Source of the DNA: Chenopodium formosanum
Taxonomy: Eukaryota > Streptophyta > Magnoliopsida > Caryophyllales > Amaranthaceae
Reading direction: 5' to 3'
Length of the DNA stretch: 64,000 nt
Assembly: GCA_024500155.1 (NCBI GenBank)
Contig: CM044879.1
Coordinates: forward strand, 39,391,072-39,455,071
Below the pieces are notes generated by a model. That model had not been told where the DNA came from and did not search any database. It saw only the letters and a list, made by a program, of their open reading frames with translations. Of this stretch, positions 49,012 to 60,400 are shown piece after piece (within the stretch, counting starts at the first letter, position 1; the number at the start of each line of letters is the position of its first letter). Made by a program: the position numbers and the translations under genes.

Positions 49012-51336
49012 CTAGGCTCCAGTGACAACCGCGGACACCATCGTATTCATCCCGCACATACCATGACCCCTACACAATTTATAGTATCCATCTTCACCCC
49101 ATTTTGTGCCCCATGAGTTTTTGATGATCCAGTAAGGTTTGTAGCCGAACCTCAGAATGGAGTAGCCCTTCGCCCCGTAACCAACAAGCAAAACACCATG
49201 ATTTATCATTCGCTTACCACATATCAGGGGACACGATACTCCACCAATGTATGTTTGCATGAACACAGCATTTAATCCAACTGCAAGAGGACTGTGATGA
49301 ACGAGATAAGCCGCAATCTGTTGTTCATCAACCGGGATGGTGCTAAAGTTTTCGACTTTGACGGCCACCTTGTGAGGGTCAAATTGGCATTTGCCCTGCT
49401 TCCCACTATAAGGGTAAGATTTTTCCTCTTCAAGGCCTCCTGCCTCCATTAGATAATTATAGGCATTGGTCATAAGACCACCACGACACCCACTGTCGCA
49501 CTCGGTTTTTTTGCTCGTGTCACACTAGCCAGGCCAACATATATAATTACCAATTCAAGCTAAGTCAGAATATATATTAATGTTAGTACTCACAATTTGT
49601 AATTACTCTGTAGTATGTAACTTGTTACCTTATGATCACAATCCACAAGCTGTTGTTCACTCAGACTTAAAAGCTTGCCTGTTGCGATAAAATTAGCTCC
49701 TTCAATAACTCCAGTCGTGCTAAATGCCCAACACGATCCACACGTTCCCTGATTCAAAATCACTAACTACATAAAAATCCTTGATGTATGTAATAAGTCG
49801 TAGGATTACATTACAAGTTACTAGTCTAAGCAATCCAACTATATTCATTACCTTAAGCCATGAAGAAATTGCTAGGAGTATTTTGTAAGGAATTTGAATA
49901 CTTTCTATGCAAAGAAGGCCTTAAATAAAATGGTACTCCGTACATAGTATGAGACTAGGACAATTGTTCGATTGGACAGGGCAACAACCGAAGTTGAGCC
50001 AAAAAAAAATGTGTGTTCGATTTGCCCCTTTCAAATTAGGGGTCATAAGAACCAATCCCAAAATCCTCTGGAACCGAGAGGCGAGGTTTAACCACCTGAA
50101 CTATCCCTCCCTCACTCACTTCGTAGTATATATCAATTGCAATCAAAGGAATTGAAAAATAAGTTAACGGAAATTGAAAGCTATAGTTTGATCTAGTCCA
50201 AATCTTTTTAGTCTACTCAAATCCGACTACTCCCTCCGTCCCAAAAACAATGACCCATTTGGCCAAAACTTTGTCCCAAAAAAATGACCCATTTGCATTA
50301 AAACACTCACCAATTTGCTACGATATTTGTGCAAAATTATCTTCCCCACATAAAAATTTGATTTTCCATGTTATTTTATTACTTTCTCTCTCTATTTTTT
50401 TAGAAACCCCATGTAAATTTATCTTACCAATATACTTTTACTTCTTTTTACTTTACTTCCTTAATACCCGCGTAATCAACCCAAATGGTTGGTTCTTTTT
50501 GGCGGATGGAGTACTTCTTTTTACTTTACTTCCTTAATACCCGCGTAATCAACCCAAATGGTTGGTTCTTTTTGGCGGATGGAGTACTTTTAAAGCATAA
50601 GTTTATAAAATAAGGCGAAGAGACCAAATCCAAAATGTCAATAAATTGTCAAAATGAAGCATAAACAAAAAAATTGATCAGATATTGAATAGGGAGTAAC
50701 TTTTACATTGTACCTAATATTTTCAAACATTACTATAATTAATTAGGCCTTCCACTAATTAGCATGAACTCATCTCTTCCAAAAATCCACATTAAAATTA
50801 CAAATAAACAAAAGAAATTAAACATGCATATAAATATATACCTGCATCTTGACATCAGTAACAGCCCCTTTTTCCCTCCAATCAAAACTCTTAGGTAACC
50901 CACGAACATCCAACCTAGGGGCCACCGCATCAGCGGAGGCCCCATTCGCACCCCAACTACTATGACGATCAAAATCGGGCTTTAAGCCCATGAACGCAGT
51001 TTCAAACTCCTCGGGAGACAAGTCCATAAACGGCGTAACCCCATGGACCGCCGAGGGGTCCAACGCTTGATGCTCCGCGGCCCGGACCAAATTCTTCGAA
51101 AAAATCGCCAACCGCTTGACATACTCTTCCCTTGTACTATACTCCTTCCCATGTTCACGCATAAAACTCACAAACTTACCTTCAACTCCTACTAAATTCC
51201 TATCTTCCGTAACTTGGTAGATATAATTATTATGTGAATTACTATAGTTTTGAGCTCTAACTAATGCGATGTAATTGAGTGTAACGATTAATATTGATAA
51301 TGTAACGCATGATGTTGAGCTCTTTATTATTACCAT
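49012..51336 (-). CDS. papain-like cysteine protease, RD19/cathepsin F type
   Basis: Secreted or vacuolar C1A protease made as a pre-pro-enzyme. Exons: 50842-51336, 49629-49748, 49012-49524; GT-AG borders; 375 residues. A signal peptide (about 1-28, ending NYIALVRA) and an inhibitory propeptide with HGVTPFMDLSPEEF precede the mature enzyme (near LPKSFDWREKGAVTDVKMQ). The catalytic triad is present: Cys in GTCGSCWAFS (exon 2), His in INHGVLLVGYG and Asn in YWIIKNSWGTKWGEDGYY. GCRGGLM replaces the usual GCNGGLM. MQTYIGGVSCPLIC and the late cysteines follow the RD19 pattern. Length fits RD19 (about 368). Intron 1 (49749-50841) hosts a SINE and a MITE. Regulation is not visible. Confidence 0.94.
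50005..50116 (-). mobile_element. tRNA-derived SINE in intron 1 of the protease gene
   Basis: On the minus strand the head is GAGGGATAGTTCAGGTGGTT (A box), a B-box-like AAATCGAACACAC follows and the element ends in a T9 tract. It resembles the copy at 48395-48490. Confidence 0.5.
50230..50584. mobile_element. Stowaway-like MITE with a duplicated right end
   Basis: The left end CTCCCTCCGTCCCAAAAACA is flanked by TA (50228-50229). The right end complement CTCCATCCGCCAAAAAGAAC is flanked by TA (50585-50586). ACCCATTTGG near the left end pairs with CCAAATGGTT near the right. A 73-bp segment containing the right end is exactly repeated (50440-50512 and 50513-50585), so the element has two tandem right termini. 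Confidence 0.75.
50440..50585 (+). repeat. perfect 73-bp tandem duplication
   Basis: Two identical consecutive copies beginning ACTTCTTTTTACTTTACTTC and ending TTTTTGGCGGATGGAGT. Identity suggests a recent event, or an assembly artefact. Confidence 0.95.
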
Positions 51337-52397
51337 GTTATTTATGCTATCTTATTTTTGCTTGGTTTTTTGGTTGAGGTTGCAAAATTGGATTATATTT
51401 TCTATTTTATCAGGGTTTCTGTGGTTAGAATTTGGTTAGTTAGTTATTTGATAAGTGGCGGTTTCAAAGTGTAAGGTGGCAGTTTGTAAGTATACGTGTA
51501 AGAGTGTAGTTGATTTTGCATGCATGCAATAACGTTACGTGGAGGTGTAAATATGACTCAAACACTTAATTTTCTTGGGACTTGGGAAATCGAGTAAAAC
51601 TAGCTATCACTTGATATTAGTTGACCTGAAAATCTCTCAAATAAGCCCATGAAATTTAATCACTAAACCAATAATTTGAAATGGTGAGCGATATTGATAT
51701 GTTATCACCTCAACTAAGATTATAATATAATATTATTATATTAATATTAGAGTTGTCACCATATTTTCACTTATTTCATATAAATTTGTTCGGGTGAAAA
51801 ATTTGTTCATTGAGTATTTGAAGTTACTAAATGGGTAAAACGCCTGAATTATATCGGATGTCAAAATGTGTAGTAAGAACATTAGAAGCATGTGTATTCT
51901 TCTAATCTTTTTGTATCCTTAGATCTATCTTCCGGTGACTCTTGGATGTTGAAGACGTTTAGTCCCCTGACTTTTGATTGATTTCTCACTTTTTGGTCTA
52001 TATCCAACAAATTCTAGTCATCTAGTGTAACATACAACTCCAATACATTCGGGTAAGATAAGTTTGTAAATATCGATTTCAACAAAAATAAGTTAAAATA
52101 AAAATTAAGAATTGTTACTCAAGTTTGATTTACAATTACAACTTGATTAATAAAAATTTGGCATTGCCCAAATTTTGAAGAACTTTTTCCAATCAACCCA
52201 AGAAATTTTGGCCAATCTGGATTGGACTTAGGCGTAAGGTCAAATTAGCTTTTGCAAACACATATTGCCAAAATTCTAACAAAGGCCAATGTTTTTTGCC
52301 TGATTCCAACCAAAATTTTGTCAGGCTAGGCCGATTGGGCCAAGACATTATTGGTATTAAGGCCTACATTTTCCATGTATATGCTTATATATTAGTA
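51337..52397. other. protease promoter side and intergenic DNA
   Basis: AT-rich. No clear TATA box, gene or element end was found. Confidence 0.5.
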
Positions 52398-52566
52398 TTT
52401 TTTTTTTTATTGATAAGATGAAGGGCTTTATCGGGCTAGAACTCCTCACATATCAACCCTGTTCGGATTAGCAGCTAATCAACTTGAGAGAGTGGAGGAG
52501 GATAAGGAAAATACACCCTCAAATTGTTCACTAGTGGGGATTGAACCTTCAAGGTGTTCCACTATA
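52398..52566 (-). mobile_element. tRNA-derived SINE with poly(A) tail
   Basis: On the minus strand there is a B box, GGTTCAATCCCC, near 52537-52548, then TAGCCCGATAAAGCCCTTCA, TCTTATCAAT and an A11 tail (52398-52408). The 3' module matches that of the SINE at 39474-39665. The 5' A box is not clear, so the start is approximate. Confidence 0.6.
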
Positions 52567-53689
52567 CATTGGTCTGTAAAATTATATGCATGTATGAATT
52601 TCACACACGCATCATGTGCATATAGATAAATATGTGCATGTACAGGCCTAAAACGTGACAAGAAATGGGTATCTGGATCTCGATGAATAATAAAATAAAA
52701 CAAGATAGTAGTATATAGATTTGGAATTTGTTGAAATACATTATAGCCCACTTGTAAGTGTCTCACATTGGAAAAAGAGAAGAGGTGGTTTCACTTTATA
52801 AAGTATAGGAGTTAATCTTGCTATTGCCAATTGTATGGAATCTCCTAAGCCTTATTTGTGGACCAAACTCTCCTTGTTCGGATTGCCTAGACCCATTTTA
52901 TATTGTTTTGAAATTTAACAGTCTTTTAACAAGACATGATGGGGATGAAATTTTTGGGAGTGTGGAGGATGAATTAGCCCCAACTAGCCCCCTTAACCTC
53001 ACCTTGTATTAAAACTTAAAAGGTTAAAAAACTTAAGCATGACTATTCATGTGAAATTGCATTATAATCCGCAACTTGTCACGCTTTAGGCCTGCATCCA
53101 CCCTCACCATATGGTTTGGCAACTTACCAGTTACCACCGTCGTTGAGTTTGCTACGTTAGCACTAACGCAAAAGTCCTCTTAATTCACAACTTAAAGCAA
53201 GCTCATTATTTTATTTCATATTTATTCATTTTGTATTCATCTTGTATCAACTATATTAAGTTTCAGTCAATTGCAATTAATATAGCTAAACATGTAATTA
53301 TATCGAGAACGAACTTAACGCACGCTGTGATTGTACTCTACTAATTATGTTAGTACACGGGATATGTCATTTAAGTACTAAAATTTAGACAATTGTACAT
53401 TGTTAATTAAAAAACTAACTCACCTATTAATGTTCTGTGTAGGATGGATAAATTAGCTAGGCGCTATACGAATTAAATACATACGTCTAAATTTTGAGAG
53501 ACTATCAAATTGAATCCTTGCTTCATTTTATTGTCGAGCTTTGTAAATAGAAGTACAAAAGTCATCAACTCAAAATTGGAATAAAATTTATGTATAACTA
53601 TCAAAATATACTCAAAAGGGCTGCTACATCAACAAATGGGCAGAAATAAATGAAAAGAATGACCAAAACCATAGTTTAAAAAATCCATC
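52567..53689. other. intergenic, no gene recognised
   Basis: AT-rich. The frame at 52818-53012 has no family resemblance. The right end presumably carries the 3' UTR of the glycosyltransferase gene. Confidence 0.5.
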
Positions 53690-54688
53690 TTAAGGTATAT
53701 GATACATTTTAGATGGTTTGAGATTCTTGGTAACATTGAAATATTCCAATGTCTTGATCCACTTCTCTTGTGTCTTCAAAAGATGCACAGCAATTGTATC
53801 CGGCCATAGTTCATGGGTACACCCCGTGTGAGGCTCCGGGTAGTTATACATCGACCATTTTGCATTAAATCGATTCTTACCACGATGCCCATTTCGCATC
53901 CAGTCTCCAAATATTTTATCTTCCGGACCCTCTAGGTGAGCTTTCGGAATATCCGATTCCTTGATCCATTCCGCTATGTCCCATGATACCAAATATCCCA
54001 TTCCGGACATATCATTAACAAACGGGTCCATACTAGGACACGGGATAACATATCCATAGTACAAGTCCTCCCTAGGCAAAGGCCTTAAGGACTTGACCAA
54101 ATTATCCAACCTAAAGTACGTGTCGTCGTCGGCTTTTAAGACATAATGGTAAGGAGGGTATGGACCCTCATTGTTATTAAATATACTAGGGAGACTTGAA
54201 AAATAAGTGTAAGTCTTACCCTTATTCATGTTTTCCGAACAATTAAGGATGATAATATCATTATAACGCATAATCTCTAGGGCAACAAGCACTTTTTGAT
54301 CTTCCTTTGTTAAGTTACAAAACACAAACTTCAAATCTACTCTAGCCCCCTCCGGCGATTGCGTTCCGTAGATCATCCTTAGGAAATGTCGCTTGTGATA
54401 TTGATCCGGTAACGTTAAAATCCCTACAAGAACTCGAATCTCATCCTCCGGAGGAGACGACTTGATTGTACGTAAAGAAAGCGGAAATGAATCCAAAGAC
54501 GAGTTAGAAAGAAGAGAAGGCGCTCTAGAGAAAGCACATTTGCTTAGATTTAACAAGCTCTCATATCTAATTTCATTGATTGAAGCTAAAGTACAAAGAA
54601 AACAAATGATGAAGAAACAAGAAATGATGAATCTTTTACCATTACTTTGCTTTGGTGTAACATTATTTGTAATAATAGTTGGTTTCAT
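53690..54688 (-). CDS. GT31-like (beta-1,3-galactosyltransferase-type) glycosyltransferase
   Basis: Single-exon type II Golgi membrane protein of 332 residues, start ATG at 54688. A short cytosolic tail is followed by one membrane anchor (about 20-38, FIISCFFIICFLCTLASI) and a serine-rich stem. The catalytic part begins RVLVGILTLPDQYHKRHFLR and RMIYGTQ, typical of Galactosyl_T/GT31. KADDDTYFRLDNL carries the DxD metal/nucleotide-sugar site. MSGMGYLVSWDIAEWI and LEGPEDKIFGDWM (conserved ED) follow, then the C-terminal CTHELWPDTIAVHLLKTQEKW. The donor sugar and acceptor cannot be read from sequence. Complete, no lesion. Not linked in function to its neighbours. Confidence 0.9.
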   Translation of the reverse strand: MKPTIITNNVTPKQSNGKRFIISCFFIICFLCTLASINEIRYESLLNLSKCAFSRAPSLLSNSSLDSFPLSLRTIKSSPPEDEIRVLVGILTLPDQYHKRHFLRMIYGTQSPEGARVDLKFVFCNLTKEDQKVLVALEIMRYNDIIILNCSENMNKGKTYTYFSSLPSIFNNNEGPYPPYHYVLKADDDTYFRLDNLVKSLRPLPREDLYYGYVIPCPSMDPFVNDMSGMGYLVSWDIAEWIKESDIPKAHLEGPEDKIFGDWMRNGHRGKNRFNAKWSMYNYPEPHTGCTHELWPDTIAVHLLKTQEKWIKTLEYFNVTKNLKPSKMYHIP

Positions 54689-54738
54689 ATTGACAAAAAA
54701 AGTGTGAATGTTTTTGGTTTTTGAGGGTTGTTATAAAC

Positions 54739-54748
54739 TTTATAAATG
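54739..54748 (-). promoter_or_regulatory. TATA box of the glycosyltransferase gene
   Basis: TTTATAAAGT on the minus strand, about 50-60 bp upstream of the ATG at 54688, implying a short leader of about 20-30 nt. Confidence 0.5.
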
Positions 54749-55025
54749 GGGATATAGGATGAAAAATGTGTGTTGAAAAGGTGATTGGAAGTTATAACAT
54801 GAAATAAGAGAGGTTGTTTCTCGTTGCTATAAACGAGTTATGGTCGTTTCTTGATGTTAAAACAACCAATTTGCTTTAGTTTGACTTTTGTTTACTTAAA
54901 AAGTAAGTAGTCAAGGAGGATACGGGCCTAATTTAGGGGGTTATGCATGTGCCCCTTAGTGTCCTTATTAAAGTAGCGTGTGGAGATTGTTGAAAAAAGG
55001 TTTAAAGTGTGTATGAGGTTAATTA

Positions 55026-55287
55026 CTCCCTTCATTTTTTTTTTTATATGCATCACTTTTACAATTGTACTATTCATATATTATGGTTGACTTAATTTTT
55101 TCACCTCTAAACAAATTAATAAATGTTATTATATTATAATGTCATTAGATTCTTCATAATGTCTAGTTTCATAATCTAATTTTGTTACAATTTTTACTAA
55201 TACACAATTGAAGATATTTATGGTCAAAGTAGCATCTCGGCAAATGTACCGGTCAAACTGATACATATAAAAAAAAAATAGAGGGAG
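55026..55287. mobile_element. Stowaway-like MITE, 262 bp
   Basis: The left end CTCCCTTCATTTTTTTTTTT and the right end AAAAAAAAATAGAGGGAG are inverted repeats. They continue inward as TATATGCATCA and TGATACATATA. TA flanks both sides (55024-55025, 55288-55289). Non-coding. Confidence 0.85.
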
Positions 55288-55289
55288 TA

Positions 55290-56743
55290 GTAACTTTGGT
55301 ATAGATATACAAAGTATCGAAGATTTGAAATCGAGTTTTATTAGGTCACTATTCTTAAATTGCATTTTCATGTCAATAAAATGATAAGAGTATTGTACTC
55401 AACTTTTGGCCCTAAATTTGGAAAGATGGACTCCAACAATGTGATTTCCAACCTATATTTTGATTTGTAGGCCCCAACCATTTTGGCCCGATCCTTCGAT
55501 CCCAAAGTGTGGCTTTTGCTATTGTTGCTCACCTCTAGACTAAACTGAAGTAAAAATAACCTAAATTATAACAATAGTATCATTATAACTTTATAAGAAA
55601 TTGAAACATGCAAGCTTGGAAAAAGAATCTACCGTCTATCATTAATTACGATTCTATTCTTTTCCCCAATTCTTGCTTATGCTCTTGTCTCAAATTAGCG
55701 ACATCTTTACTCACAATGTTTTCCCCTTATATTTTTGTTCCAACCATTGATGTATCAATATTGAGTACTCCGTATCTTAATGTAACTTTATCTAATATAC
55801 TCCGTATATAAGATTCATTATTAGTTGTCAAAGTTATGCATATGTAAAAGATAAGATAAAAAGAATCAAAGAAGCATAAGATGATCTTTTGTACTCCAAT
55901 CAAGTTCCATAAAAATGTAGACATGTACAGTTTCTTAAACGTGCAAAATGCAATAGATCAAGGCAATTTGGCAATTTGTATGTTTTAATGATGCGCACCT
56001 CTATTCTAATCTAAATCTAAAAATCTCATAAGACTAAGTCTAAAAATGAAGAAAAGTGTAAAAGATATTAAGAAAGTGGCGTATTACCTAATTAATACTA
56101 GTACTCCGTATTAGAATTAGTATAAGGTTTTCAACTTTCCAAGTATTAAGTTAGATCGATTATTATTATGAAGTAACCAAGTCAAACTCTATTTTTTTTT
56201 CCTTCTTTTTCATACGTAATTTGTTCTATTCTTTTAGTTTATTTGGGTGTTCTATTTTAAGTCATAAAGTCAACATTTATGATTCAGGTATTGTTGCATT
56301 GCATCAACACGGTTTCATGGTTGACTTTGTCTACTAAGTGTTATATATAACATACTTAGACTAGACCTTTATTTTTCAAGTGCAAATACTATTAGGATTG
56401 TAAAGACTAAGGAGAATGTCTATGATACACTCGCCTTTATTTAAGTTGGTCTATGTACACTAGTAAACTCGTTTTCTCACAAGGAGATTATGACTTCTTG
56501 CATTGATGTAATATATTTGAATTCATTTCCGCATAAAAAAATTAGTGGGATTGAATATGTACGTGCGGTCATCATATTATAATTGAGGTAGTTATGGATG
56601 AACAAACCTAATGATTTTAAAAAAGAAAAAAAAAAAAAAAGGTACGTGAAAGACAACGCAAATGTGTTAATTTGAAAAAAATGAATCTAACATTCTTTGT
56701 ACATAAGCAAATTGGCTCATTTCCTATTTACAATAGGTAATAA
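55290..56743. other. intergenic; several TACTCCGTA motifs
   Basis: No gene recognised. TACTCCGTA occurs at 55766-55774, 55798-55806 and 56102-56110. An A-rich run lies near 56620-56640. Confidence 0.5.
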
Positions 56744-56890
56744 GGGTCTATTCTCATTGACTGAACTCAGCTAAACTGAACTGGACTGAACTGAATATTT
56801 TATAACAGAAGGAAATTAAGAACTGAACTGAACTGAACTGAGCTAAACTGAACTGAACTGAACTGAATTTCAATGTATAAGAACAGGCTC
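56744..56890. mobile_element. MITE with internal CTGAA pentamer repeats, copy 2
   Basis: Same family as 36662-36823: left end GGGTCTATTCTCATTGACTG, right complement GAGCCTGTTCTTATACATTG, the same core (ATTTTATAACAGAAGGAAAT) between two CTGAA-rich runs. TAA precedes the left end; the right flank no longer matches. Confidence 0.7.
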
Positions 56891-57200
56891 TTGGTTTTAT
56901 AGCAATTTAGTTTGTGTTAAACTGTACTTAAAAAAATCTAAAGGAGTAAAATCTATGAATAGTGCATAAAAATCCTAAATGTGTAGACAAAAACTTTTGC
57001 ATTCACAAGTGTAATGTATAGAGTATATTTACAATATAATCTGCATTATTCAGTGCCAAAACTCGTAAATGCAATAGATCAGATAAAACAAATGGAATAT
57101 AATTCATAATATGTTGTGAAGAATAATACTAGTCTAATTAATTTGATGCACTAAACATGAACAATTGATGTAATATGCATGTGAAGTGTCTAGTAACAAC

Positions 57201-57348
57201 TGTTAGATAATATATTAATATTATCTTGTTAATATTCTGTAAAGATATATCCTTGTGTAATTTAGGTAATCTCATGATTAGGTTGTAAACCCTATATATA
57301 TTGAATGAATGAGAATGCCTCCGGTAAGGAGAATTACACTATTCTACA
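57201..57348 (+). repeat. 5' LTR of the copia element
   Basis: Begins TGTTAGATAATATATT and ends ACTATTCTACA. A TATATATA box lies near 57292-57299. Identical to the 3' LTR except T at 57343, where the other LTR has G. Confidence 0.95.
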
Positions 57349-57358
57349 TGGTATCAGA
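57349..57358 (+). other. primer-binding site (initiator tRNA-Met type)
   Basis: TGGTATCAGA directly follows the 5' LTR and is the standard plant copia primer-binding site, complementary to the 3' part of initiator tRNA-Met. Confidence 0.9.
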
Positions 57359-57461
57359 TTCCTCCTAGGGTTTTCTTTTCTTTTTTCTCTCTATTCTCTC
57401 AAACCCTACAGGATCCTAGGCCTTGCCGTCACTATTCACCTCCGGTCAGCTGTCAACCTCC

Positions 57462-60400
57462 ATGGCTGGTGACGACGCAACCCATCCTCCTCCTCCTCCT
57501 TCTCCCCCTCCTCCTCCACACAACCCTAACACTCACCCGGCCTTTGCTGTTCCAAACATCAAAAACCTATTGAGTGTAACTCTTGATCAGGAAGAAGCAC
57601 AATATGCTACATGGGCAGAACTCTTTCAAATTCACTCTTGTGCGTATAACGTTCAAGACCATATTGACTCCGAGGTATCTTGACCGACGGGGATTGATGA
57701 TGCAACATGGAAGAGGCTTGATGCAATTGTGAAGAATTGGATCTACGGAACCATTTCTAAGGACCTTGTTCAAACAATCATGAAACCGGGTGCCACGGCT
57801 CTAGAACTATGGACCCGTCTCGAGGAGATTTTTCATGATAATAAGCATACTAGGGCTGTGTATCTAGAAGAGAAATTTTCCAACACGAAGCTTGAACATT
57901 ACACTAACATGAGTGATTATTGTAGGAAAATTAAGCTTCTTGCGGATCAACTAGCCAACGTTGATTGCCCGGTTTCCGATCGAAAGATGGTTATGCAATT
58001 AATTGCCGGACTCACCGAGGGTGAGTATGACACTGTTGCTGCCATAGTTTCACAAGCTGAGCCAACTCCGAGCTTCAACAAGGTGCGATCCATGTTCTTA
58101 TTGAAGGAGACTAGGAAGAACAAACAAAAGGAGCAAGGTCAAGCCTTTATGGCCCAAACCTCGCAGGCCCAAACTGGGACCAACTCTGGCAACCCTCAGC
58201 CGCCTGCAGACCAACAGCGCAGCACCACCAAGGGTGGTCGCGGCCATGGCCGTGGCAGCACCAAATCTGGGAAAGGGCGTGGCCGTGGACGAGGTTCCAA
58301 CAACAACAATTCGCAACAGCAAGGTTCTGGGCCGTCCAACGTGGCCCAACAGCAACAGGCCCCAAAATGGGGAGCCCAACCCGGCTGGATCCCATAACAA
58401 CAGCAAGGGCAGTGGGCTTCACCACCCTGCCCTTACCCAACCCAGCAGGCCCAATACTGTGGCTATGGGCAGCAGCAGCCTTCAATTTTGGGAGCCCGCC
58501 CGCCTCAAAACCAAGCATACTATGCTGGGCCAGCCCAGCATGGTTATGGGCAGCTTATGTCTCCTACCGATTTGGGTCAAGCTTACAGTTCAATGAGTCT
58601 TCAACCACCGGACAACGGTTGGTATATGGACACGGGGGCCACCTCTCACATGACTCGTGATTCGGGTAAACTCTCTAACTTGTTTAATTTGAGCATTCCT
58701 CAATTTATTTTAGTTGGTGATGGCAAACGCATTCCGATAAATGGTTATGGCAATTCTACTACCCCTACACCTAACCCCCCTTTCAACCTCAATAATGTCC
58801 TCTATGTCCCTAACATAATTAAAAATTTAATTTCTGTTAGAAAATTCACTTATGACAATTCCGTGTCTGTTGAGCTTGACCCTCTTGGTTTTTCTGTGAA
58901 GGACCTTCTTTCGGGGACCATTCTAGCGAGGTGCAATAGTGTGGGGGACCTCTATCCTTTCTCATCAGTTTCCGCAACAAATGACAATAGTCATCTATCT
59001 CTAGCTGCAATTTCTCCTTCAGTTTGGCATCATAGGCTTGGACACCCCGACGATCCTGTTTTTTATTTTCTTAGGAAAAATAACTACATTCGTTGTAATA
59101 AGGGAAATAGTTCTCATTTTTGCTATTCTTGTCCTTTGGGAAAACATGTACGGCTTCCTTTTAATCCATCTACTTCTATTACTTTCTCACCGTTTGATAT
59201 TATTCATATGGATTTATGGACATCTCCTATTTCTAGCAAATTGGGTCACAAATATTACTTAGTTTTACTAGATGATTTCTCTCATTATCTTTGGGTGTTA
59301 CCTATTAAATATAAATCTCAAGTCTATGCCACCTTAATTAATTTTCGAGCATATATTCGAACCCAATTCGAAAAGGACATTAAAACTTTTCAAAGTGATA
59401 ATGGCCGAGAATTTGATAATTCACCTTTTCAAAATTTTTGTGTGAATAATGGCATGGTTTTTCGATTTTCTTGCCCTCAAACTTCTTCTCAAAACGGCAA
59501 GTCCGAAAGAATAATTCGCACAATAAATAATATGTCTCGCACTCTCCTTTTCCATGCTTCCCTACCTCCATCCTTTTGGGTTTATTCCGTGTCTATGGTT
59601 GCATATATTCTTAATATTCTTCCCTCCACAACCATACAAAATAAAACTCCAACTGAGGTTCTTTATCGTAGGTGTCCCACTTATGAACATCTTTGTACTT
59701 TTGGTTGCCTTTGCTACCCGAATCTTAGTGCTACCGCTTCCCATAAGCTTGCACCTCGGTCCACACCTTGTGTCTTCTTGGGTTTCCCACCTAATCATGG
59801 GGGTTATTTGTGCTATGATCTTTCCTCTAACAAAATAATCATTTCCCGACATGTTACTTTTGTTGAAAGTATTTTTCCTTTCTCAAATATTCAGCAGTTT
59901 AAAGAAATTGATTATGAGTTCTTAGAGTTTTCTGATCCGTACCTACCTCTCTTGCAAGCCCAAGTCCCACAAAACACAAACCAACCCCAAACACAAGGCC
60001 CAGCTCCTCAACCAAACCCCACAAACCAGACGGACCAACACTCCCCTCACCAGGTGGGCCGCGGAACTCAGCTCTCCCCCGCATGCCCACCGCGGTCCCC
60101 CCTGCCCACTTCTCCCCCCTTCCAGTTTACTCCGCAGGTGGGCCGCGAAAGTGAACAGCAGGCCGCAACCCAGCTGCGGACCCACCTGCCGAGTCCACCA
60201 CACTCTCCAACTACTCCCTCCTCCCCCATTTCCCCCACCATTCAGTTTGGGTCATTACCCAACCCCACCCCGGTTCCCTCTCCTCCATCTAGAGCTACTA
60301 TTGAGCCTTCCCACATTATGACAACTCGTGCTAAGGACGGGATTTTCAAACCGAACCCCAAATATCAAGCTCATATTACGGTTCCGGCAATATCTCCTCT

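Noticed and set aside
52818..53012. Small plus-strand gene upstream of the glycosyltransferase
   Set aside because: No domain, no promoter signs, composition like surrounding intergenic DNA.
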